Assembly (NCBI RefSeq): GCF_049310885.1
Contig: NZ_JBMDYO010000002.1
Location: 434,001-498,000 of the forward strand
DNA from: CAYZJV01 sp049310885
GTDB taxonomy: Bacteria; Spirochaetota; Spirochaetia; Sphaerochaetales; Sphaerochaetaceae
Direction of reading: 5' to 3'
Length of the DNA: 64,000 bases
Shown in pieces: positions 9,296 through 17,513 of this stretch (the stretch's first letter is position 1; each line of letters begins with the position of its first letter). The position numbers and the translations under genes are program-made. The notes beneath the pieces were generated by a model, which saw nothing but the letters and a program-made list of their open reading frames with translations, had not been told where the DNA came from and did not search any database.

Positions 9296-9324
9296 ATTCT
9301 CACACACCTTTTCCCCGTTGTCAA
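9296..9324 (-). promoter_or_regulatory. Predicted sigma-70 promoter of the sugar operon
   Basis: On the minus strand TTGACA (9324-9319) and GAGAAT (9301-9296) are separated by 17 bp. The -35 is a full consensus match and the -10 matches 4 of 6. The leader to the first ATG is about 130 nt and contains the palindromes listed separately. Confidence 0.6.
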
Positions 9325-9395
9325 ATGATATTTGGATCCTGGCACGGTATATCAGTTACGATAGGGTGTATAATGCCTTGGAAGGGAGGTTTTTC

Positions 9396-9941
9396 ATGAA
9401 AGGGGCGAAAACATATTACGATCGGCGCATGTCGGTTATCTTGGGGGATATTACTACCGTGACGGTGGATGTGATTGTGAATGCTGCAAACAGCACCCTT
9501 TTAGGAGGTGGTGGAGTCGATGGCGCTATCCATCGCAAAGCTGGCCCCGAATTACTTAGAGCGTGTCGTACGTTACAAGGATGTGATACGGGAGATGCTA
9601 AAGTCACAGAAGGCTATCTGCTCCCGGCTAAGTACGTTATCCACACGGTTGGACCGGTGTGGCATGGAGGCGATCAACAAGAGGAGAATCTGTTGGCATC
9701 ATGCTACCGTCGTTCATTGGAACTCGCCATTCAAATCGGAGCAAAGAGCATAGCATTTCCCGCAATCAGCACCGGAGTATATCGGTTCCCACTGGAAAGA
9801 GCCACGCATATTGCTGTAGAAACAGTCAATAGGGCCTTGCATGGGGTGAGTCCCCATGTGTTGAACGAGGTGATATTCGTCTGTTTCTCTGAGGAAGCCT
9901 TTGCGGTCTACCAACGCATACTATCTGCCGAAGAGCGCTAG
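9396..9941 (+). CDS. Macrodomain protein (O-acetyl-ADP-ribose deacetylase type)
   Basis: A 181-residue single macrodomain. It shows the ADP-ribose-binding signatures VDVIVNAANSTLLGGGGVDGAIH and PAISTGVYRFP, so it probably hydrolyses O-acetyl-ADP-ribose or ADP-ribosyl adducts in the cytosol, like YmdB. The ATG at 9396 is chosen because GGGAGG lies about 7 bases upstream and a TATAAT box sits at 9369-9374. The longer open frame upstream runs into the divergent promoter region. It is transcribed away from the sugar operon and its end overlaps the convergent aldolase-like gene by four bases. Confidence 0.88.
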   Translation: MKGAKTYYDRRMSVILGDITTVTVDVIVNAANSTLLGGGGVDGAIHRKAGPELLRACRTLQGCDTGDAKVTEGYLLPAKYVIHTVGPVWHGGDQQEENLLASCYRRSLELAIQIGAKSIAFPAISTGVYRFPLERATHIAVETVNRALHGVSPHVLNEVIFVCFSEEAFAVYQRILSAEER

Positions 9942-10564
9942 CGGACAAGAGTCTGTGCAAGCGATGCCGTCTTCCGGATAGCCAGTTTCACCTGGGCCCA
10001 CTGCTCAGCAGCTACAAGTACAGGATCAATCATCCAGGAACCGGTGGCGGCAATGACATGCCGATTGGCAAGATAGCTGTTAACCGTTTGCTCGGTAATA
10101 CTACCAGCGGCAATGAATTTGAGTCCGAAAAGATCGGCCATATGGTCGATTGCCGCTAGCCCACCGAGTTTCTCTATAGGATAGAATCCAAGAACCTTCA
10201 ACCCCTCTTCCACAGCCAAAATTCCATCTTTTGTAACAGGATAGACGGCCACACCCTGCATCTGGCAGAGTTCGATAATAGCGGGATCGAACACTGGGGA
10301 GAATATGAATCGGGCACCGGCTTCGATTGCATTGCGGGCTTCACCTTCAGTCTGCACATTGCCACCCCCGACAATAATCTCGGGAAAGTGGGAAGAGAGG
10401 ATACGCAGCAATTCAAGCCCGTCATCGGTCTGTTGGGAAATATTGGCAACTGGAAGACCACCCTCTACAAGAGCTGTACCAAGAGAATCGACCTGCTGTA
10501 CACCGACCGATTTAATCATGGGAATATACATTATCTGTGCCAGTCGCTTTGTTATCGTATCCAT
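9938..10564 (-). CDS. KDPG/KHG aldolase-like protein lacking the catalytic residues
   Basis: About 208 residues with the TIM-barrel fold pattern of Eda-type aldolases: AGARFIFSPVFDP, AAGSITEQTV and a C-terminal GSWMIDP. Where Eda has the general-base Glu in EVTLRT, this protein has ANISQQT. Where Eda has the Schiff-base Lys in VLKFFPAE, it has VLGFYPIE. Both key residues are therefore replaced, so ordinary KDPG aldolase activity is unlikely while the phosphate-binding glycines remain. The ATG at 10564 is preceded by AGGGGG; a GTG three codons upstream is less likely. It follows a HAD phosphatase and glycerol-1-phosphate dehydrogenase in the same direction. Confidence 0.75.
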   Translation of the reverse strand: MDTITKRLAQIMYIPMIKSVGVQQVDSLGTALVEGGLPVANISQQTDDGLELLRILSSHFPEIIVGGGNVQTEGEARNAIEAGARFIFSPVFDPAIIELCQMQGVAVYPVTKDGILAVEEGLKVLGFYPIEKLGGLAAIDHMADLFGLKFIAAGSITEQTVNSYLANRHVIAATGSWMIDPVLVAAEQWAQVKLAIRKTASLAQTLVR

Positions 10565-10725
10565 CTTAAACACCCCCTAGTCTACATGGTGTCAGCTCAG
10601 ATATCTCGGGTATCTTCGCTTCGTGGTCCTTGCCCTCTGTCCGATCCGCTCCAAGCTCACCGACAAGCGTAGGCTGCTGCAGAGCACTAGTGTACCCAAA
10701 GAGTCGACTGCGGTAAAGGAAAATC

Positions 10726-11526
10726 TTATGACTTGTGTCCAGTATTCTTGAGATCCACCAGAATCCGGACACCCTCAGCGAATCCATACCCACCTTCACC
10801 ATGGGTGATATAGGTAGGAAGATGTTCCATCAAATGGCGGTACTCTGCGATATTGGCAACCCCTACGCTCTGGGGAAAATGGGAGAACATGGGCTCATCG
10901 TTCGGAGAGTCTCCGAAGAATATGACCGTATCGCGTTGACAAGCATCATCATAGGCGAAATATTGTTGTAAAAAGGTCTTCGCCATGGAGAGTTTTGTAT
11001 AGCGTCCCATCCAGACGTTGACATGGATGCTGCTGATTTTTGCTACAGCACCCTCCTGTTCGGCGATTTGTTGCATAGCGAGAGCATCATCTAAACTAAG
11101 TATAGGTTTCTCTTCATGAAAATCGAATGCAAGATCGAACATGCGGGCGAATTGATCTGAGGCCATGTGGCTGCCGGGAATCTCTTGTAATATGCGGTTT
11201 TGGATCTTTTGCAAGGTCTCGTGGTCGTTCGGTACAGCATTCTCGTGGTAGAGACGTTCGACTTTTCCTCCATCTTCCCAAAAGACGAGAGCTCCATTCT
11301 CTCCAACCACAGCGGTTACCGGCCATTGCCTGGCTATAAGATCACACCAACCTGCAGGTCGTCCTGTAATGGGAATTACATGGAAACCGGCATCGTGTAA
11401 TTGCCAGAGGGCAGTGTAAGCTTCGGCTGGGAGCTTCCCATCCAAGGTAATTGTGTCATCGATATCCATCAATACATAGCTGATCTTCTTAGCGGTCTCT
11501 CTGGTAATACTATCGATGGGTAGCAT
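10726..11526 (-). CDS. HAD-IIB family sugar-phosphate phosphatase
   Basis: About 266 residues. HAD motif I is VLMDIDDTITLDG, motif II ITGRP, and motif IV GDSPNDEPMF, with a C2-type cap between them, as in sucrose-phosphate, trehalose-phosphate and mannosylglycerate phosphatases. The ATG at 11526 is preferred, with GGAGAGG upstream; it lies 7 bp after the stop of the glycerol-1-phosphate dehydrogenase gene. The substrate is unknown. Its operon position suggests a phosphorylated three-carbon or glycosyl-glycerol compound, which is inference only. Confidence 0.82.
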   Translation of the reverse strand: MLPIDSITRETAKKISYVLMDIDDTITLDGKLPAEAYTALWQLHDAGFHVIPITGRPAGWCDLIARQWPVTAVVGENGALVFWEDGGKVERLYHENAVPNDHETLQKIQNRILQEIPGSHMASDQFARMFDLAFDFHEEKPILSLDDALAMQQIAEQEGAVAKISSIHVNVWMGRYTKLSMAKTFLQQYFAYDDACQRDTVIFFGDSPNDEPMFSHFPQSVGVANIAEYRHLMEHLPTYITHGEGGYGFAEGVRILVDLKNTGHKS

Positions 11527-11533
11527 GGTGTAT

Positions 11534-12841
11534 TCACCTCTCCAAGAAATTGTTGAAGAATCTGTTGCTGTAGACAACTTCTTCTATCATATACTCCAAG
11601 ATACCACATTCATAGGCCAAGTCGAATATGGTATAACGTGGGCGGATGACGCGGGCTTTTCTCATGGCATACGCCATAGTCTCCCGGTCGAGTCCGATTT
11701 CGGCAGGTTCAGTGGGGCATTTCGCCTCAGCCAACATGCTGTGCAGTTCTGTAAAAGCGATAAGTTGCCCTTCGAGTCTATCGCCGATTTCTTTCCATTG
11801 TTTGGCTATCAAATCCCGGCGTATTTGGAGATGTTCACCATCCAATTGCTTCGCTTTGGCTAGTGAAAGGACATCACTTTCCAATGGTTCACCAAGTAAA
11901 CGGCCAAGCTCTCCTTGCCAATCGTCATGTAAATCCGTATTTAGAGAGATTTCCTGCACAGATTCCCACGACAGCTCACGAACTAGCGTCATCATCGCTG
12001 TGGTTATGAGTGTGCCAAGAGCTACTTTGAAACCGTGGGAGACCTCTTTTCCTTCAACAGCCAAGCCCTTCATCTCCCAGACATGACTGAGCAAATGCTC
12101 TCCCCCACTGGCAGGACGGGAGTTACCGAAGAGTTTCATGGCAAGACCAGTTTCAACCAACCCTGAGAAGAGCTGATCGATTACGGCATGCTCTCTTGCT
12201 ATGATCGATTGGGGATGTGCAATCCGTTCAGGTAGAGGTCCTTGGACCAGATTCCAGACATTCTGGTCAATCTTTTCAATAGATAAGGCATCGGCAATGA
12301 TCCAATCACCCCCACCGGCCACCTTAGCTACCAGATCTCCGTATCCCGATGAAATAAGCCACAAGGGAGCATCCTTGAGAACATCCACATCGGCTACAAC
12401 GATGAGCGGTGGAGCACATACAATGGTCTGCTTGAAGGAATCGATGGTAATCGGTGCATTTGCCGAGGTATAACCGTCTACCGATGGAGCGGTAGGGACA
12501 CAACAGTAGGTCCTTCCAGCTTCATAACTGGCAAGCTTCACGACATCATTGAGAGAACCTGATCCTACGGCAATCGCGATTAACGCTCCTACCGCATCAA
12601 GACGCTCTTTGACCTGTTTCACATGATCATAGTCGGGATGAAGCTGCTGTTCATCAAAGACCAACTGTTCGGTGTGGATACCATGCTCCTGGAATCTATC
12701 GGCGACTACCTCACCGGCAGCCAGCCAGGTATTGCGGTCTGCGACAATCAAAGGAGTCCTTCCAGGCCAGTGTCGGGAAAAGGCCGCTGCAATCAGGGAG
12801 AGAGCTCCCCTTTTTACGATAATATCATCATAGGTTGCCAT
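11534..12841 (-). CDS. sn-Glycerol-1-phosphate dehydrogenase (AraM/EgsA type)
   Basis: A 435-residue member of the iron-containing alcohol dehydrogenase superfamily. The nucleotide motif is AVGSGSLNDVVK, followed by PTAPSVDGYTS, SSGYGDLVAKV (metal-binding Asp) and GGEHLLSH and VSHGFKVALG (metal-binding His residues). This is the signature of enzymes reducing dihydroxyacetone phosphate to sn-glycerol-1-phosphate, best known in archaeal lipid synthesis and as AraM in bacilli. The ATG lies two bases after the KamA-like stop, so the genes are coupled. It is somewhat longer than the roughly 350-400 residues usual in the family. Confidence 0.85.
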   Translation of the reverse strand: MATYDDIIVKRGALSLIAAAFSRHWPGRTPLIVADRNTWLAAGEVVADRFQEHGIHTEQLVFDEQQLHPDYDHVKQVKERLDAVGALIAIAVGSGSLNDVVKLASYEAGRTYCCVPTAPSVDGYTSANAPITIDSFKQTIVCAPPLIVVADVDVLKDAPLWLISSGYGDLVAKVAGGGDWIIADALSIEKIDQNVWNLVQGPLPERIAHPQSIIAREHAVIDQLFSGLVETGLAMKLFGNSRPASGGEHLLSHVWEMKGLAVEGKEVSHGFKVALGTLITTAMMTLVRELSWESVQEISLNTDLHDDWQGELGRLLGEPLESDVLSLAKAKQLDGEHLQIRRDLIAKQWKEIGDRLEGQLIAFTELHSMLAEAKCPTEPAEIGLDRETMAYAMRKARVIRPRYTIFDLAYECGILEYMIEEVVYSNRFFNNFLER

Positions 12842-12843
12842 GG

Positions 12844-14985
12844 CTATTGGTTCGTCCCTTCAAAAACTGGACTTCTGGGCTCCAATCTTCCTGCAGAATA
12901 CCCCCAGATGCTAGCGTACTCCTGTGGATCTTCTCCCATCTGCTCCAATTGCCGAAGGTATTGTGCTACCGATTTAGATTCAATGATTACCACAGAACCC
13001 ATCTGCTCAATTACCGGGCTGTGCGGGCGGGTATGGTCGAATTCAAACTTAAGAATCCGCCTGCCGTCTGCAGTCATGCCAATCGTACGGTAGGTATTAC
13101 TCTTTCCCACACCGGGGAGATTAATGGTATTCCTATCAGTGGCGAGAAAAGGAATCTCATCCGCATCGCGTATCTGGTCGATATGCTCAACCATGTTTGG
13201 AGCATCGGCGACAAATGATCTTAAAAGACTATGGTAACGGTAATCGACCCTGCCTACCGATTTCTCCTCTATCTGCTCCTGCATAGAACGTGGATTGTTA
13301 GCGAACAGCTCACGATTCTCCTTGAATCCCTTTACGGTGAAGGTATAGTAGGGCAATACTCCGATATCGTTGAGTACCTGACGGAGTTTCGCCGTATGGC
13401 CACGTCTGCTGGCAGCTACAGTGAATACCTCCTGATTGGTCACAGCCCACCCTGCATTGAGTAGCTTCCTCACCGCCTTGGCAGAATCGACTGATACCTC
13501 CATTGAGCTTGAGAAGTGGGTTTGGATAATGCACTGGTTAATACCGATTTCCTTCGCATCCATGCGGAAACGGGATAAGACGTCTACCAACTCCTTGGTT
13601 ACTCGCTGGGGGAGATAGACGGGCAACTTGGTCCCAAGTCGTACCCGCTTGAACTCGGCTAATTTCTGCCCCTCTGGACGCATTTTGTTGTCACTCTTCT
13701 TATCGCGTGCCATCTTAAGTACCGCATCGAGAATCTTCTTGAGTGATGAGACCGAACTCATCAGTGCATCGCCACCGGTAATGAGGATATCTTCAAGGAA
13801 TTCATCTGTCCTGTAGTAGACCATTGACTCATGCAGGAGTTCTGTCCAACTCTTCTTGGGCCTTAATCTATCCAGATCGAAATTGAATCGACCATTCTGA
13901 AAATCGTACATTCTCTGGCAGTAGGCACACAGTCCTCCACAGGCTCTCCCCATGGTATCGGGGATGAAAATTGCAACATTGGGATATCTTCTATGGATAT
14001 TATGGGATGGTAGGATCCATCCAGCTTCATTGGGCTTTCCCGGTTCCACCACATCCTCTTTCTCCCAGGCATTTATGGTGCCGAATTCATCCACGAGATC
14101 TTGGCTATAGAATAAGTAGCTTCGTAGCGCTTCATCGGCGTAGGGATGCTCGCGTTCTTCCATAGGTCGGGTATCTATAAGGGAAAGGAAATACGGAGTG
14201 GCGAAAACAGGAATTCCCCGTTTTTCGGCATCTGCCATGATCCGCATGGTTTGCGCATCGATTGAATTATCCAAATAGCGGTTAACCTCGACAGAGCTTC
14301 TGATCGCATAGCGGAGGTGGAAACGATCCTCTCTCCACCAAGTGAGGACCTGTTTTCTGGCTTCAGCATCGGAGAGGTCCTTTTTGAAGTGGTAGGCAGC
14401 AGAAGATTTACCTTCACGACTCTCTTTTCTGATACGATCAACCAGCAATTCTACGATCCGCTCCTTGTTACGTGCTCGCCAACGGATTACTTTTTCATCC
14501 AATCCAGAGGGATGCCGCTCTGTCCACTCGTAGACCGTACTCCTACTGGGAAGATCCTGTTTTTCCAGACCATTTAGCTGACGCAAGAGGTGCAGTACAT
14601 CTAAGACAAAATCAATTGTTACATCACAGGGTTTGTCCCGAAGGAGCTTCCTCATAAGTGTCACTGGTTGTGAGACTACTGCCTGTCCATGTAGGTTCCA
14701 ATCCTGGAAGGATGTCCCCTCATGATCAAGAATATCTAAAATCCTGATAAAAGCGAATGAACGCCAGGTAAGCTTAAAGAAGTCCGAATAGGTATTCTGC
14801 TCGCCCTTATAGTAGGCATAGGCATCGGGAAAGTCCCTCTGCATTATTTCGGTATAATGGGTGCGAAGCCGATCGACGAGAGCTTTATCGTCCATCGATT
14901 CATCGAGCATATATGCGGTTATGACAGGATTCTCATCCCGTATCGTGTGTATAAGCTCAGAGATCGTTTTTGCATGTATATCCAT
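12844..14985 (-). CDS. KamA-family radical SAM protein (lysine 2,3-aminomutase-like), long form
   Basis: A 713-residue protein. A radical-SAM cluster motif CGGLCAYC lies near residue 350, followed by ITGGDALM and a TRTP-like barrel. LPGVGKSNTYRT near residue 650 corresponds to the PLP-lysine region of aminomutases. The first 330 residues are an extension absent from typical 420-residue KamA enzymes but present in treponemal homologues. The likely chemistry is a PLP- and SAM-dependent 1,2-amino shift, with substrate unknown. The only plausible ATG has no Shine-Dalgarno, and a promoter lies so close that transcription may start at the ATG. It heads the group with the glycerol-1-phosphate dehydrogenase. 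Confidence 0.82.
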   Translation of the reverse strand: MDIHAKTISELIHTIRDENPVITAYMLDESMDDKALVDRLRTHYTEIMQRDFPDAYAYYKGEQNTYSDFFKLTWRSFAFIRILDILDHEGTSFQDWNLHGQAVVSQPVTLMRKLLRDKPCDVTIDFVLDVLHLLRQLNGLEKQDLPSRSTVYEWTERHPSGLDEKVIRWRARNKERIVELLVDRIRKESREGKSSAAYHFKKDLSDAEARKQVLTWWREDRFHLRYAIRSSVEVNRYLDNSIDAQTMRIMADAEKRGIPVFATPYFLSLIDTRPMEEREHPYADEALRSYLFYSQDLVDEFGTINAWEKEDVVEPGKPNEAGWILPSHNIHRRYPNVAIFIPDTMGRACGGLCAYCQRMYDFQNGRFNFDLDRLRPKKSWTELLHESMVYYRTDEFLEDILITGGDALMSSVSSLKKILDAVLKMARDKKSDNKMRPEGQKLAEFKRVRLGTKLPVYLPQRVTKELVDVLSRFRMDAKEIGINQCIIQTHFSSSMEVSVDSAKAVRKLLNAGWAVTNQEVFTVAASRRGHTAKLRQVLNDIGVLPYYTFTVKGFKENRELFANNPRSMQEQIEEKSVGRVDYRYHSLLRSFVADAPNMVEHIDQIRDADEIPFLATDRNTINLPGVGKSNTYRTIGMTADGRRILKFEFDHTRPHSPVIEQMGSVVIIESKSVAQYLRQLEQMGEDPQEYASIWGYSAGRLEPRSPVFEGTNQ

Positions 14986-14991
14986 GGCAGA

Positions 14992-15021
14992 AGAATACTA
15001 CGTGGAGGAATTTGGTGTCAA
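14992..15021 (-). promoter_or_regulatory. Promoter placing transcription start at or near the kamA-like ATG
   Basis: On the minus strand TTGACA (15021-15016) and TATTCT (14997-14992) are 18 bp apart. The -10 ends 7 bases before the A of the ATG at 14985, and no ribosome-binding site exists between them. This predicts a leaderless transcript. Confidence 0.45.
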
Positions 15022-15047
15022 CAATTCAATACAAGCATCATAATCGC

Positions 15048-15194
15048 TTACTTGACAGGTAAATATTTGAGGGAGTCCCCGGATTCCAATTGTGCTTCCA
15101 CCGTTTGTTCACGATTTGGCAAGTCATGCGCATCGAGTCTGGAGAGCATAAGGGTTGCGGCGATCGAGCCGACCTTGATCGGCTGTTGTGTCAT
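15048..15194 (-). CDS. Possible 48-residue small protein
   Basis: An open frame from ATG at 15194 to TAA at 15048 encodes a soluble, charged 48-residue peptide. It begins MTQQPIKVGS and ends LKYLPVK. Codon use resembles nearby genes and it ends just before the kamA-like promoter. No ribosome site is seen and I recognise no family; its C-terminal part could be a remnant of a larger protein. It fills most of the 263-bp gap between the kamA-like and PPC-domain genes. Confidence 0.3.
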   Translation of the reverse strand: MTQQPIKVGSIAATLMLSRLDAHDLPNREQTVEAQLESGDSLKYLPVK

Positions 15195-15248
15195 ATATGT
15201 GGGTTTTACGAACATAAAGGATTTTTCGGATTACAATCGCAGCAATTC

Positions 15249-15665
15249 CTACAACAACTCCTCAATCGCACCTGTGCCATCCCATTTCTCGAAGTTGGTA
15301 TCCATTTCAGCCAATACGATTACACTGAAGGTCAACACTTCACAACCGAGTTCAAGATGGCCACCATATGCCACTTTCTCGTTAGAGAAGGTGATATGTG
15401 CATGGACCCTACCATTGATAATCATTCCATTGATATTCACGATATCGGCAGCAGCCTCACCCTTAGAAAAATACTCTTTAGGTGGGTTGCTCGTACTTGC
15501 AACCACATGGAAGTGGTGGCTTATAACCGATCCCACACCAGCAAGAATGACAGCATTCTTGATATCGTTTTCTTCGACGGCCTCCCTGATCTTGACCAGA
15601 AGATCATCACCAGGATTCAAACGGACCAATACAGCATCTTTGAAGGGCACTTTTTCTACTTTCAT
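15249..15665 (-). CDS. PPC/DUF296 domain protein
   Basis: 138 residues making one PPC (plants and prokaryotes conserved, DUF296) domain. The motif GRVHAHITFS followed by GGHLELGCEV gives the characteristic His cluster. Bacterial stand-alone PPC proteins form trimers and their role is unclear; some are suggested to bind DNA or metal. It is a single gene with no coupled neighbour, oriented against the AEC transporter, and the intergenic space of about 170 bp between them should hold both promoters. Confidence 0.82.
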   Translation of the reverse strand: MKVEKVPFKDAVLVRLNPGDDLLVKIREAVEENDIKNAVILAGVGSVISHHFHVVASTSNPPKEYFSKGEAAADIVNINGMIINGRVHAHITFSNEKVAYGGHLELGCEVLTFSVIVLAEMDTNFEKWDGTGAIEELL

Positions 15666-15837
15666 ATAATTCTCCAGTCTCTATTCCATTACAAGTATGA
15701 CCAATCAATCTATGTTATTGCATAAGAAGGCGTTTGCCAAGGTGAATGAAGCTATACCAGTACTTACCAAACGCACTAAATTCCCTTGCCAGAGCACTCG
15801 ATAACCGGTAGGATTGCTAAAATCCTATGAGGTTATC

Positions 15838-16767
15838 ATGATCACACATCTATTCGCATCATTACCGGTATTGCTTTTCTTCGGGTTGGGATATGTTCTC
15901 AAGAGAATCGGATTCTTTTCGCGTGAAACTATCGAAGATATCAAGAAATTCATCCTCAATTTCAGCGTCCCGGCACTTCTCTTCAGGGCATTCCTATCAC
16001 TTTCGATCCAGAGAAGTTATCTGATCATGTTGCTGGTCATGTATGTGATGGCCGGCTCTATGGTTCTGTTAGGCAAACTGGTAGCCAAGATAGCGAATAT
16101 CAGGACTCCCTACTTTCCTCTTTTGATGAGCGGCTTCGAGATGAGTATGTTCGGCTATGCCCTGTTCATCAGTCTCTATGGGATTGAAAATTTGGGCTAT
16201 ATCGCATTTTTAGGTATTGGCCAGACTCTTTTCACCTTCTCTTTCCTCATATCCATGCTTTTGGTGCTTAGGGAGGGAAAGCAGGCTCCCATGGCAGCGG
16301 TAAAGCGATTCTTCACCAGTCCGATCATCCTTGCAATCGGAGCGGGTGTCCTCGCTGGGCAGGTGGCTCCCCCATTCGATAGCACTCCCACGCTCGCCAT
16401 GGTCGATTCGTTTCTACAGATGCTGGGTTCTGTAACGGTACCGCTAATCACTATGACTATCGGATACGATATTCTGATCGAGAAGAAAGGTCTTGGACTC
16501 TCTTTTATGACCATCCTAACCCGCAAGGGCTTGCTGCTGATATTCGCACTTCTGATAAACCACTACATTATCGATGGCCTTCTCCATATGGACAGCATGT
16601 ATCGCTATTCTATGATGATCATTGCATTGACTCCGCCCTCATTCATCCATTCTATCCTTGCCAGACGGGGTGATGCAGAGAACATCGGCTACATCAATAG
16701 GACACTCTCTCTGGATTGCATCATCTCGGTCTTCGCTACGATGATAGTCGCTGCGGTGTATGTGTAA
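15838..16767 (+). CDS. AEC-family (auxin efflux carrier-like) transporter
   Basis: About 309 residues with around ten hydrophobic segments and the AEC fold pattern. It begins with LFFGLGYVLKRIGFFS and has NFSVPALLFRAFLSL, a conserved NxxxPxLxF-type helix break in the first half. Such permeases export or take up organic acids such as malate. The ATG at 15838 with GAGG five bases upstream is preferred to an upstream TTG. It ends 11 bp before the convergent GNAT gene. The substrate cannot be told from sequence. Confidence 0.82.
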   Translation: MITHLFASLPVLLFFGLGYVLKRIGFFSRETIEDIKKFILNFSVPALLFRAFLSLSIQRSYLIMLLVMYVMAGSMVLLGKLVAKIANIRTPYFPLLMSGFEMSMFGYALFISLYGIENLGYIAFLGIGQTLFTFSFLISMLLVLREGKQAPMAAVKRFFTSPIILAIGAGVLAGQVAPPFDSTPTLAMVDSFLQMLGSVTVPLITMTIGYDILIEKKGLGLSFMTILTRKGLLLIFALLINHYIIDGLLHMDSMYRYSMMIIALTPPSFIHSILARRGDAENIGYINRTLSLDCIISVFATMIVAAVYV

Positions 16768-16778
16768 TTTTAAAATGT

Positions 16779-17396
16779 TTACTTGCTAAAGGCTTTATCT
16801 GTGACCACCTGCTTACGCAGTGACAATTTACCACCCTCAGAATTTGGCTTCCAGAATGATCGCTGAGCTTTACGCTCTTCGACGGTAAATCCTAGCTCTT
16901 CATACATGCGGATCGCCTTGAAGTTGGATTCTGCGACTTCAAGTAAGAATTCCTTGTAGGGTAATCGACGAAGCAGATAGCGCTGGAGTTCTGAAGAGAC
17001 GCCCATACCTCTGAAGGCGGTATCGGTAGCGACCGAATCGATATAGCACTGCGATTCATCTAGGTCGAGAGGTTTTTCCAGAACCCCACGTAACCGGAAG
17101 AAGACAATGGTGCCGCGGACGAATCCGAGTTTATCGACAAGATGGTCGTGTTGGAAGCGGTGCGAGCGTCCTGCAGTAGTGGAAAATGAAACTACACTGA
17201 CAACATTTCCATCGAGGAGTGCGACGAAGTGGTTTGATGGTACGAAGGAGTGCTGCAGGATATCGGCTATAACATCTACATCGGGCGAGATGAATGAAAG
17301 CGGCTCATAGAAACTTGCGGCGAATATCTCGACTGCTTGCCGTAGATGGGTCTGACTAAGGTCAGCGAGGTTCTTGATCATAGGCTTCTTAACCAT
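16779..17396 (-). CDS. GNAT-family N-acetyltransferase
   Basis: 205 residues. The acetyl-CoA-binding core reads IDSVATDTAFRGMGVSSELQ (motif A, with the R/Q-x-x-G-x-G/A signature as RGMGVS), followed by ESNFKAIRMYEELGF (motif B). This is the general GNAT layout and does not show the acceptor. The start has AGAGGGG about 8 bases upstream. It is convergent with the AEC transporter and not obviously part of an operon. Confidence 0.82.
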   Translation of the reverse strand: MVKKPMIKNLADLSQTHLRQAVEIFAASFYEPLSFISPDVDVIADILQHSFVPSNHFVALLDGNVVSVVSFSTTAGRSHRFQHDHLVDKLGFVRGTIVFFRLRGVLEKPLDLDESQCYIDSVATDTAFRGMGVSSELQRYLLRRLPYKEFLLEVAESNFKAIRMYEELGFTVEERKAQRSFWKPNSEGGKLSLRKQVVTDKAFSK

Positions 17397-17513
17397 ACAG
17401 ATATCCCCTCTGCTGTCATAATACTACCATAGTTGAATTTAGGGAAGAGGAAATTTAGTAAAATTGTATTGCCCCTATAGGATTCTTATATAGGTTTACG
17501 AAACTCTCTCGGT

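Noticed and set aside
14857..15725. Long plus-strand frames across the kamA-like/PPC region
   Set aside because: They overlap the well-supported minus-strand PPC-domain gene and lack family features and ribosome sites.
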